From Ochromonas danica (taxonomy: Eukaryota; Sar; Chrysophyceae; Chromulinales; Chromulinaceae), in the NCBI GenBank assembly GCA_015146655.1, contig VKHL01000014.1:248001-312000 (forward strand): 64,000 bases of DNA, in the 5' to 3' direction. The position numbers and the translations under genes were made by a program. This document shows, one piece after another, positions 44,454 to 54,896 of this stretch; positions within the stretch are counted from its first letter, which is position 1, and each line of letters opens with the position of its first letter. The notes below the pieces were generated by a model. The model did no database searches. It was given only the letters and a program-made list of their open reading frames with translations, and was not told where the DNA came from.

Positions 44454-47400
44454 ATGGATAATCCTTTACCTCAAGGATGGGAAGAACGAACAGATCCCAA
44501 TGGCAGGATCTATTATATTGATCATATTAATCGAAAAACACAATGGGAGAGACCAACTTTCAACAATCAATCTCTGACTCGAAACCAAAGTCGATTAGGT
44601 CATTCTAATCCCAATATTCCTGTTGAACGCGTCATTTCCACAGATGAAGTGTCATTCACTTCCAGTCCTGCCGCCTCATTGAAGAAGACTACATCTGCTA
44701 TTCCAAATGACAATGTTTCTGTTGCTTCTTCTCGGCAAACTATGGTTATTGATGATACAAGCTCTTCCTCTATCTTTCTGGATAGCTTTGAAATCCAGGG
44801 TTTGGCCACAGAGATCTTGCCCTATCTTTGCCCCACCAGTACTCGTAACCAGTGTTTCAAATGTGAGGGAAAGTTGATCGCCCCTTTCTCTTCCAAGCAC
44901 CATTGTAGAAGTTGTGGAGAGATCTTCTGCAAGCGTTGTAGTGCACATAAGATCAAGATCAATCTGCCCACCAAAGAGTATGCACAGCCCGTCCGCTGTT
45001 GTGATTATTGTTTAAGTCATTTGAAAACAGGAGATCAAAACAGCATGTTACGCTATCTATTCTTATTATCAGAAACATCAGTAGATTTCAATGTAAAGTT
45101 GAAAGCAGGCAAAGCTTTGTATCTCTCAATTTGCTATGAGAAGTTAGTCAGCAAAGATGATGAACGGTTTCGTTCCCAAGAGCCTGTTGATACATCAGTT
45201 AAATACCCAGCTTTGTATACTGCAATCAAGCATGTTGGTGGTTTTGGAGCCTTTTGGGCGTGTATTATGCCCAACCTCACGTCAGCTCACCCTCCTCAAC
45301 TCCGCACACTTTGTGCACGAATTGTTTCCAGGTAATATTTGCATCCGTCTACCATCGTTTTCTTTTGTGATTTTAATAAGCTTGTCAATGCAATAGAGTT
45401 CTGTCTCGCACTGAGGGTCCAGAATGCTTCAAAAACTATTACGATTTCAACACTATAGACTTGTTGTTTGAAGGACTTGAAAATCAAGACATGGCTGAGG
45501 CTGCAGCAGAAGCCTTAATGTGTGGCTTTGTTCGAGATGTTCCTTATCATATGCTAAAGATTGAAGCAAACATGAAGTTGATGAGTGGACTCATGGATGT
45601 GATCTATCGTTCGCAACCAAATGTCCAAACTCATTTGATGAACTTGCTTTTCCAAGCAATTGACTGGGCAAAATCGAAGGATTTTGTTCTTAAGATTCTT
45701 GACATGGGACTTGTGAATCTTATCAATTTTATGCTCAAGGGTGAATCAGTGCCTACGCAGGATGCGTCAATTCAAGTTATTTTGGCTCTTCTGAAGAAAG
45801 TTCATCGGGTGAAAGACCTTTTGAGTCGTAAGAAGGGTGTGCTGAGTGACCTGACCCAAACTAGCATAATTGAAATTCTTGCCAAGATAACTCTTAGAGC
45901 AGACTTCGTAGTGGATTCTCCTCTCATGTGGACCATAGTAGAGATCTGGTCTCTCTTGGCAGTTGATCCCAATACTCATCAATCCTTATTCACATATGTT
46001 AGTGTCAGTCTCATTCCAAGGAAATCGGCGGTGGGAGGTATCACAACTAATGCAGTGCAACGTATTCTGGATTTACTCAATGCCTTAAGTGACGATGCTC
46101 TGCACGATCCAAAGAACGCGCAGGGTCTATTGAATGCCTTTAATATTCTCTCTTTTGTGCTTCAAGACGAAGAGAGAGTCCAGGAAGTTATTCAAAAGGT
46201 TCCTAAGATCATCTTCACCTGTCTGAAGATTCTCACTCACTGTACGCATACTGCGGCAAGAAGCAAAGCAGTTGATGTGACATATCGCTTTACAACCCAT
46301 GCTTCGTTTTCCGATGCTGTTGGATTTCTGCAAGAGAAAGCTCTTCTTTTACAGGCTCTTGTAGCTGCGGTCGTGGAGGACAACAATCCTGATATGCTCA
46401 ATGTTTCTATGGATCTTATTGCATTTGTTGTGGTGGCGATTTTGAAACAGTTCTTACGTGCTGAGCCAACTGATCTTCTCGTTCGCGATGAAACGAGAGA
46501 GCTATTATTGATCTTGCTCGATAACTCTCTCTTGTGGGACAAGGCTTCCTCATATTTTGAGTATCAAGAAAAAACATTATTTGTTGCTCGACTTCTTCAT
46601 GTCTTGGGGTCTTTCAAAGATATAAGATTTCTAACAACCCTGTATAAGATAGTCGAGAAGCAACAATTCGTTTCAGTGTTACTTGATCTCGTCGCATTCG
46701 GGCAGAATAGTCGTGAAGTGAGTGAAATGATTTTCCTGGCATTGGGCTCCCTTTTCGGCTCCTCTGCTTACTTTCCTTGGGACCATGTGGATATTTTATC
46801 AACAAGAACATCTTCTCGTTCTACTGCCTTGAGAGATTATCAAAAGACAGCCAATTTAGATATGGGGAGCTCTTTGCGTGCACTTCAAGAAGAAATGAAT
46901 AACCCTCTCTTTATTATGACAGAAGGAGAGCTGTTAGAGGTGAAGGAGAGAGCAAAGAACATCTGGATGAAAGAACTCAATTGGCGAAGATTTTGTGTTC
47001 AGAAGGCCAAAGATGCGATTAGACCTTTTCTTCGTTTAGCTGCTATTGAGGATCATGGCATTGTGACAGCTGCGTTGAGAGTGATTCAAATCATTCTACG
47101 TGATGGGGCGGAAGACGAAGACAAATTCCATCTGGACCGTGATTATTATGCATTTGTAGCGATTATGCCTTCACTGAATACTATTGAAATATTGATAGCT
47201 CTCGATGTCTTTGGATTGATGACCGGATTTGCTCCCTTTTGCGAAGCGCGTGGGGTGGAATTGGTTTGTACTTTCTTGCAGCAAAGCCACGATCCTTTGA
47301 TAAAAACGAAGGCGGTGGAGACTATTGTTTATTGTTCTCTTAATGCTGAGGCGCTTCATTGTATTACCCATTTTGCGATTCAGCCTCTTGGTGCATTGCT

Positions 47401-50400
47401 AAGATTGCCAGCACATGTTGGAAGTGCTGATCTTGACAGCAACTTTCTCATTTTGAGCGTCTTGCTTGTTATTCTTCGACTTGCTGCGGATGAAAAGATC
47501 TGTAGTTCCCTTGTCAAGACTGCTGCCTTTGTGGGGGTGCTTGATATTTTACGGCTCGATTCCAACCAATTACTGTTCCTATCAATTGATGCGGCAACAC
47601 GCAGTGGAGTGCAATGCACACAAAAGCTTGATCCATTTTACAGAAAAGCTGTTCCAACAATGTTAGAGCCCCAACCAACAATTGTTGATTTGGCATATCA
47701 GATTATTAATTGTTTTGCTCGAGTTGAAAGTTGCCGCAGTATTTTGATTGCTGCCAATTTAACGGAAAAGCTCTTTGAACGTTTGAACGATCTTGTTCAA
47801 AGACTAGTGCAACATCAAGAACTTCCAAATTTGCTCGAACCTGGCTCTTTCATATCTTCATTAGATGAAGACACTATTCAGACCTTATACACAGTGTTTG
47901 CTTTGACTTTCAAGCCTCACAGCAGTATGAGAACAACCTTACTTCGATCGGCGAAGACTGTTGAGAGTATTTTCTTCCTCTGGGCTGCGCAAGACAAGAA
48001 TATATCTTATATGTCTCGAGTGATTCTAACGCGTTGCAGTGTAGTCAAAGATAATCTCGCTCCTGACAAAAACATGGAAGTTGAAAGTAATCCTCTTTGG
48101 GCGGTTGCAATCTCTACGCAACAGCTCTATTTCATCAGCGAGGTGATTGATGATCGTAGTAATCCACAGGAAGATGTTCCTGCAATCATTACGTTCGATG
48201 AGTTCACAGATGCACAAGCAAAGACATCTGCTTGCGTAGCAATGCTGAGTATTCTACAAAAATCAAGTTCTTCTTTATCCACTCCCTCTGATGAACGAAA
48301 CTTTCTGAGCAAAGAGCGTGCTCGAGAAGTAATCTCTTTTCTTTGTTCAAGCAATTTCTTGAAGGAAAAGCTGCGTCGTTTGAAAGATGCCGAACAGGTT
48401 GGGCCTCAAGCCACTGCCTTGTTAACACAAATTGATCAATTGTTGGGTGTTTCCCCCAAAACGAAACCTCAATCGCCGAAAGCTTTTGCGAGAGCAGCTT
48501 CGTTTCGCATGGCCAATCCTTCTTTACAGCCCAATGAAGGGTACAATGAGAGGCGGCAGACAGTCCGTGATCTTGTAGAATCGTTGCGCAACAATCGTGG
48601 CACCAAAGCCAGTGTTTTATCTTCGGTCTCATTACCTAATATGTTGCCTATACTCAAGGAGATGCTTCAGGTATCTTCCTTGCATATGCTGCAAAGCTCG
48701 AAGGTGAGAAGCGATACTGAAAATCTGGATATCATTACAGCTGTGATAGACGTTGTGCTCGTCATTGCAGCTTTGTACGAGTTTCGTGGTTTGGATGCTG
48801 CTTTCCTTGATGTGCCTTCACAACTTGCCAACAACACATTTGATCTTCGTGATCCTTGTGAGTTGCTTCTCGTATTATGTTGCAAACGACATACAGCTGC
48901 TTTGATTATTGGAACGCCTTTTCTTGCAACTCCTCTTGTCGATAGCTTTCAATTGTATCTCCATGCAGTGGAAAGCAAGGCTGAAAACCGAGTACCTGAT
49001 GAGTTGCTTCTTGAAATGCCAGAATTGAGAGCTTGTAAGAGCTTACTTGTTGCTCTGGTAGAACTTTTCAGGTTTGGTGCAGCCCCCATGACAGAGAAAT
49101 TGGTCAATGGTGGCTATTTAGGCTTCTTAAGCAGCCTGATGACGCTATCTCCAGGTCGTGATAAAGTCTTGAACCTTCCTCCTTGCAAAATTATCACATC
49201 CAAAGTAATTAAGAGCGAAGTTGTGGACTTACAGAACATGACGATGCTGGATCAGATCTTAATGTTGTTGGTAGTCTTGGTTACCACAGGGAAAACAACT
49301 ATTGTTGACACCTTGTTGGAGGATGGAACCCTTATTGAAGGGCTTTCGCAACAAGTGAATGAAGAAGTTGAATCTCTTCTCACCTTTTCTGCAAAGCTGA
49401 ATGAACTACGCAAAGTCGATGTGCCAATCTTCTTGTCCAGCCCGAGTGTCTCCAGCACTGGTGACGAGAATGGAAGTGTGGCTGGAGGAATGTCAATTGG
49501 GGGTCGATCGAAGTCATTTATTAAGCCTGCAGGGTCTGATAAATCACAGGATGAGCAATATGTCTCTATAGCAAATAGCCTAGCCAAGAAAGTTGCACTT
49601 TTGGCTAACTTATGCAGAAGTAAAGAAGGGGGAATGACAATAATACGTCGTGCGGACATTTTGCTTAGACTATTGGACATTCTCCCTCTTTTATGTGATA
49701 ACGACACACAGGAATTATTGCAGATGATTTTACTCCTATTTGAAAGACTAGCACCTGTTCTATATCCTGCTACCTCAGCTTCCACGTCAACCGATACTTT
49801 CATCTCGCAGCTACTGAAACAGAACATTTCTCTTGCATGCACTCATGCTGATCTACGGGTGATCGATCAGGTGCGTTTTTATGCTTTCTTTTAATTTTTG
49901 TTGCTTATTTATGGCCCCATGTATAGAGTCTAACACTCGCATGGAGACTTATTGGGATCCGAGCCCTACAACCTGTTTTGAGAGATTCCTCTTTTGTAGA
50001 GTCTCTTAGCACATGTGTTGCTCGACTTTCCAAAACTCCTCCTTTGGTGAATGAGGTATCCAATCAAGTGGTTCTTTTCCACAGCAATGTGAGCAACTTC
50101 TTCCGTCTTTCATGTTTTGCAGCTAGGTCATAGTTTGCCTGTTGTTGTGAACAGTCTCTGCAGCGTTGTCTGTCCATTCTATGTGCTAGTGCCCGCCTTT
50201 CCAATGATCTTGGGCAATTTGCAGCGATCCCTTCTCTTCTCGAGAATGTAGTTAGTGCCTTACTCTCCATTCCTCGCACTTCTATTTGGCTCCCTGCAAC
50301 CCTTCAAGCCGCTGAAGTGGTCAATGTAAGCCATCCTCGCTGTTACTCGTAGTTTCTCACGATCTCACCGTTTATATTATTGGAAATAGCTGTTGGTTAC

Positions 50401-50657
50401 GCACCCAACTGTTAATGTTGTAGTGGGGGAGATTTTTCAACGTTCCAATTATCAAATTGGAAGCGAGCCGCAAGAAACTTCGCATGTGAGTTCTGATCGC
50501 CATTACGTTCTTGTGAATGGTTGAATAATGTTCTTTTCTGTATTAGGTGTTACTTAGTATTATTAGTTCTATCACTAACGCTCTCCAGCCTATGCAGAGA
50601 TCTCCAGTGATTGTTTCAACCTGGAAGCACGTTTTCCCTTCCCCCAAGGATGTCTAG
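44454..50657 (+). CDS. WW-FYVE-armadillo giant protein
   Basis: Protein of about 1952 aa; exons 44454-45331, 45397-49870, 49927-50055, 50155-50325, 50390-50485, 50547-50657, in frame throughout. Residues 5-34 are a complete WW domain ([17 protein letters not shown], then TQWERP), which binds proline motifs. A FYVE-type finger spans about 140-200 ([28 protein letters not shown]). It lacks the N-terminal W-x-x-D, and the usual RVC is VRCC, so PI3P binding is less certain than in the neighbouring FYVE gene. The remaining 1700 residues look like a continuous ARM/HEAT helical solenoid (for example [31 protein letters not shown]-type helices). Function unknown; a trafficking scaffold is inference. 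Confidence 0.85.
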
Positions 50658-50956
50658 ATAGTATTGTCTTTGTCTTTCTTCGCCTTTTTCATGTTCGAAG
50701 AGCATTTCATCCTTGAGTTTACTCGCGCAGTATACTCTATTAATACAGTAGTATACTCTATTAAGACAGATGTAGTTGCAATCAACTGCCTCGCTCGTGT
50801 AGATTGAAGTTTAACGCAAATCAACAGATTCCACACCCACCAACACCATCATGGAACACAACCAAGAGAGTGAAGGGAGAAAGCATGTCATGATTATTGT
50901 TTGCGCGTGAGGACCGCATAGCTGAGAGGAATTTGAACAATTCAACCAGTCTTGCA
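50658..50956. other. Intergenic region upstream of H2A
   Basis: Includes a short direct repeat AGTATACTCTATTAA at about 50727-50771 (two close copies). Presumed 3' UTR of the giant gene and promoter of the H2A variant. Confidence 0.45.
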
Positions 50957-51682
50957 ATGAAGAGAACAACTACTCGCGAAACCCGTGGACAGGAGGACAC
51001 CTTGCGTCCCAAGCCAAGAGTCTCTACTTCAGGTGGGTAGCAAGCTTGCTATATCTTTATTTTTCTAATCAATTTATTATTTTTTCAATCTACATCTCTT
51101 TGGTCTGATCTAATCTGACCACTCCTGATATCTATTTGATCTTCTTTTGCAGGTGCTGGAAAAGGTGGACGTGGAGAGAGTGAAAAGAAAAGAAAGACTA
51201 GAAGTTTACGTGCTGGCCTTCTTTTTCCTGTTGGCCGTATCGCCAAGTACCTCAAGCAGGGCAAGTACGCCAGCCGCATTGGCGTTGGCGCCGCAGTTTA
51301 TTTGAGCTCTATCTTGGAATATTTGACTGCGGAAGTGCTAGAACTGTCTGGCAATGCTGCCCGCGACCACAAGAAAAACCGTATTATTCCTCGCCATATT
51401 CAACTTGCAGTCCGGTAAGATATACTGTACTGGCAAAATTCGACTAGCAAGATATGAGATGGACTTACTTAGCTTCTCATTGACTTTTTGTGTAGAAATG
51501 ACGATGAGCTGAACAAGCTCTTTGGTAACGTGACGATTGCTCAGGGTGGTGTGATTCCTCACATTCATACTGTACTTATCCCCAAGCACCTCAAGGAGCA
51601 TGCCGTGGCAATTGCTAGTGAACATGGTGCTGAAAGTGAATCCAGCAAAAAAGCTGCTGACAAGGACGAAAAAGAAGCATAA
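50957..51682 (+). CDS. Histone H2A variant
   Basis: Core histone of about 174 aa; exons 50957-51032, 51153-51414, 51496-51682. The histone fold is intact: [77 protein letters not shown]. The N-tail is atypical: it starts [14 protein letters not shown] instead of SGRGK, and a Gly/Lys-rich part follows after the first intron. The body resembles canonical H2A, but [16 protein letters not shown] and VIPHIH are H2A.Z-like. Acidic-patch positions remain (Glu in [12 protein letters not shown]). There is no C-terminal SQE, so it is not H2A.X. The presence of introns fits a replication-independent variant. Start chosen as the only in-frame ATG. Confidence 0.88.
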
Positions 51683-52022
51683 GTAATTCAAGAGTCTTGT
51701 TGGTCTCAAATGCACTTCATCAAATGGTTATCTTCATTCTTCAAGCACACTCGGTGTTGCTTTATCCCTAAGCTTTGTTGTAATATTGCCACTTAAGCAT
51801 AGCTTGTTAGCGATGATCTATTGTTTACGTTTGCTTAAACTCTGGAGCTGTTTTGGAACCAGTGCATGACTAGTGCGTGCCAAAATGCGCGCTTGTGCCA
51901 AAATGCACGACCGCGGGCGTTGGCCACAGTGGGGCGACCGCTGCTGTATGGGGTTTTGGCAGTCATAAACTCATTTCACTCAAATTCATTCTTTTGATTT
52001 CCAATCGGATTTCGCAAACGTC
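51683..52022. other. H2A 3' flank and left end of candidate transposon
   Basis: Contains the H2A 3' UTR and, from 51873, the left terminal inverted repeat of the candidate DNA element, with two tandem copies of GTGCCAAAATGC-type sequence. GC-rich compared with flanks. Confidence 0.5.
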
Positions 52023-52296
52023 ATGAATCTTTTACGCAATATTGGTTCCTTCCTTGGTCTTACATCTCCCACTCATGATGTGAAGTCGATCCAGGAGGAA
52101 GAAAGCGTTATTCACTCCAAAGATGAAGCAGCTGAAGAGATCGTGGCAGGGCGAATCTTGATGACCGACGCTATCCAACGCTATGGATGCACAAGAACGG
52201 CGCTTAGAGCGTAAGATATACTTCTGTCGTACTTCCCTGGTCCTGAGGAGGGTCATGAACAATGCATGTGACCTTTATAGGGCTGTCAAGAAATGA
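52023..52296 (+). CDS. Small psq-type helix-turn-helix protein inside candidate transposon
   Basis: Two exons (52023-52210 and 52281-52296, 70-nt GT-AG intron) give 67 aa. The C-terminal third (AEEIVAGRILMTDAIQRYGC then TRTALRAAVKK) has the pattern of a psq/pogo-type HTH: acidic helix, a G-x-x-x-x-x-A turn, and a recognition helix after YGCTR. Such domains lie at the N-terminus of pogo-like transposases and in domesticated relatives. No catalytic domain follows. It may be a remnant or a domesticated short DNA-binding protein; expression is unknown. Confidence 0.45.
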
Positions 52297-52814
52297 CCAA
52301 CTCAATCAAGACCCAATCCTTCAGATCCAAGACCCAGTTAAGATCCGAGAAGAAGCGAATTACAAAGATTTAAGCAAATCTTGGCTCACTCAGCAGACTC
52401 TAGGGTTGCGGATCCAAGAAATTCGGTGAGAAGAAGTGAACGAGTCAATAGGCGATGCTGCTTCTGTAAAAAAACCCATTTCAAGGCAAAACCTGTCAAG
52501 ACTCGTGCATGAAATTACCCCCAAATAGGTTAGAGAAGCAAATTAGCAACAATTAAGCACATTATTTTCGCAGGCCAACTATGCCACTTCTTCCTCGCAG
52601 TCACTGGAATCATGTCTTATCTTCATCGGCTCCCAATCTGTCGTTTGCTTCGTCCAGACCAACCACCAGTATGAGCGCAATAGGCGAAGCTGAGGAGACA
52701 GGAACAATAAGCAGAAGCAAGCCGTGAGCAGGAGAAAGCAACGCCCCTTTCCCCCTTGGGTTGCAGCCTTCAGTGCTTTCTCCTGCCAAGCAAGCGGACC
52801 ACCCATCATCTTCA

Positions 52815-52893
52815 CACGATGCATTGTGATCGTACAAAAGACTTGTGGAGGAATGATGCCCACAAGTCTTGTGTGCGACCACAATGCATCGTG
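52815..52893. repeat. Large hairpin (33-bp arms)
   Basis: The left arm starts CACGATGCATTGTG at about 52815 and the right arm ends CACAATGCATCGTG near 52893, around a 12-bp loop region (GAATGATGCC). Arms match at about 30 of 33 positions. It lies inside the candidate transposon. Confidence 0.85.
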
Positions 52894-53435
52894 AGAAGAA
52901 CGTGGAGAGCATTGTATACCACTAAAATATCACAATTGGATGGTGATACTGCAAATGATTATCTACCAAATGAAATTTTAATCAAAAGAAGACGATTTCA
53001 TGGATAAGAAGGCAAAGAATCTTCACCATTCTCTCTCTAAAAGGTAGAGCGGGACCAACCACAAGATGTTGTTTGCCTGGAATGGTTATGATACTCATCC
53101 GATTTGCATGAATTCATAATATTTAGAAAGGAAATGCATAGAATTATCGTATTGCTGCTTGGAGTGGAGATTGGATGCTCCATGTCAAAGATATCGCCAT
53201 TAAAGGAGAAAGGATCAACAATGGACGTCTGTGGCAGTTTATCAACGACAAGTCAACGACCACAGTGCAGAAGCGCGAGCGTTGATTTTGCCGCGGTCGT
53301 GCATTTTGGCACACGCTAGATGACAGCATATCCCAAAAACAATACGGACGCGCGGGAAGTAATAATTATTCCGCGAAGAGAGAAAGTGACGGATTTTATT
53401 CCCCAGGAGGCCCTCATCTCTCGTCCTTGAACAAG

Positions 53436-54202
53436 ATGTGGTTGGTCAATTCTCATGAACAGAAAATTGACTCTCATGGTAGTTTGCAAATCCCTTATGG
53501 CCAGTTGTCAGTCTCATTCCGTTGGATTTGGTATGCTGCCGGTGCGGTTGCTGTGACCTATTTGGCCTTTCAAAAGCATTGGCTCCCAGATCCTATTGCT
53601 CGTGTTGTTTCCAAGGTATTTTTCTATCCCACCTTCCCTATCACTGCATTATTGCGTCTCGGCAACTATTGGACTCGAGTCGATGACACTCTCTTAGTGG
53701 GTTGTGCCCCCATGGACATTCTCGACCATCCCGCCATCCTAAAACGCCTTGGTGTGAGCTACGTGATTAATATGTGTCTGGAATATCCTGGACCAACCAA
53801 AGCGTATGAAAAGCTTGGAATCGAGCAGTTATATTTGCCCACCCTGGACCACACAGAGGTGCCTGTGGAGTATATTCTACAAGCTGTCAAGCTCATCTCA
53901 GCTGCTAAATTAGCTGGCAAGAAAGTTTTAGTTCATTGCAAAGCTGGTAATGGAAGAGCAGCATCGGTTGCGTTGTCTTGGATGATGCATGAGAACTTGG
54001 ACAAGAACCCTCAGGTTAGAGATTTGCTCTTCGGATGCCATCGTGCTGCTGTTTCTAATAATGTGTGACACCTTCTTCTAAACATGTTATGTGTATTTTG
54101 TAGGAGTTAAATGAGCTGCTGTTGCGGAAACGGAAAGTTCGAGCGAAAATGTTCAAACAACGGAATATCCTAGACTACGACAAGATTCGCAGGAAGCTCT
54201 AG
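53436..54202 (+). CDS. PTPMT1-like dual-specificity phosphatase with membrane segment
   Basis: Exons 53436-54014 and 54104-54202 give about 225 aa. Active site HCKAGNGRAAS fits the cysteine phosphatase loop HCx5R (Cys and Arg present); the general acid is probably Asp in TLDHTEV. One hydrophobic segment (FRWIWYAAGAVAVTYLAF) sits at about 30-48, so the enzyme is probably membrane-anchored. The family includes PTPMT1, which dephosphorylates phosphatidylglycerophosphate on the way to cardiolipin. Plant and algal members are similar, but the loop here has NGR instead of RSR, so substrate is uncertain. The C-terminal exon is Arg/Lys-rich. Confidence 0.82.
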
Positions 54203-54358
54203 AACTCATCTCTAGATCTCTCTATATTGCCATGTTTCTTACCCTGTTTGATCTTTTTCGGTGGTGTTGGCATAGTGGTAAGTGGTCGAGTTGGAAGGTT
54301 GTAAAGGTTAGTTGTTGAAGAGGAACGTAAAGGATTACTGGCTAAGATGGTTGTTGAG

Positions 54359-54649
54359 TTAATGTTTGGTGTAAATATAAACATCCACGTGTCCGAAAGG
54401 TCCCATTGTGATTTGCTCGATACTGTGTAGAGTAAAATAGCCAAGTTCTTGACATGTCCCCACTTTCATCTTGCCTATCGTTGTCGCAAATATTACGTAA
54501 TAGGAAGGAATACGAATCTCCCCACATAGTTGGACATTGTCTTTGTCAACTCGACAAATTGTGATCAAAGGTCCGTTAGCAGATCGAAGACTTACACATC
54601 GCAGAAAGATCGTTAAGAGAAGAATCCATGATAGAAAGAAAGAAAGCAT
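54359..54649 (-). CDS. Possible small secreted protein
   Basis: 96-aa ORF starting with a signal-peptide-like helix (MLSFFLSWILLLTIFLRCVS) and containing three later cysteines (ITICRVD, QLCGEI, GTCQEL). An in-frame ATG six codons upstream (54667) is an alternative start. Divergent from the rhodanese-methyltransferase fusion. I recognise no family. Length and hydrophobic start favour a real gene, but coding bias cannot be judged for so short a frame. Confidence 0.4.
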   Translation of the reverse strand: MLSFFLSWILLLTIFLRCVSLRSANGPLITICRVDKDNVQLCGEIRIPSYYVIFATTIGKMKVGTCQELGYFTLHSIEQITMGPFGHVDVYIYTKH

Positions 54650-54896
54650 ATTAATGCCACCATGCATAATCAATCATTTTATGTCTAACGCAGCATATAC
54701 TATAACTTACATAAACCTGAACAAGCGTTGGTTATTAATGTAAATCCTTTATTTATTCTTCTAAGGAAATGTGCAAGACTCTCTCTCCCTGCTCTTCCTC
54801 ATGAGAGGGGATGTGAAGTTAACTCCCAACCTCTCTCCACCTGGTGGACTTGTTGATGGCAATTAGCCAAGCCCACCTTGTGGTCAGTGGTCTGCC
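54650..54896. promoter_or_regulatory. Divergent promoter region
   Basis: 247 bp between the possible secreted-protein ORF (minus) and the tRNA-modification fusion gene (plus). No clear motif. Confidence 0.3.

Larger units (their letters stand above)
51873..53316. mobile_element. Candidate non-autonomous DNA transposon (TA-flanked, Tc1/mariner/pogo-like)
   Basis: Ends are inverted: GTGCGTGCCAAAATGC at 51873 and GCGTGTGCCAAAATGC read inward from 53316 (14 of 16 match). Inside, a perfect 22-bp inverted pair (51895-51916 and 53291-53312) begins GTGCCAAAATGCACGACC. Both ends are flanked by TA (51871-51872 and 53317-53318), as for Tc1/mariner/pogo insertions. The wider context also gives CTAG termini with a 4-bp ATGA repeat, so superfamily is not settled. 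The left end carries a duplicated terminal segment. Inside are a small HTH ORF and a large hairpin; no DDE catalytic domain is visible, so the element could not move itself. Confidence 0.55.
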
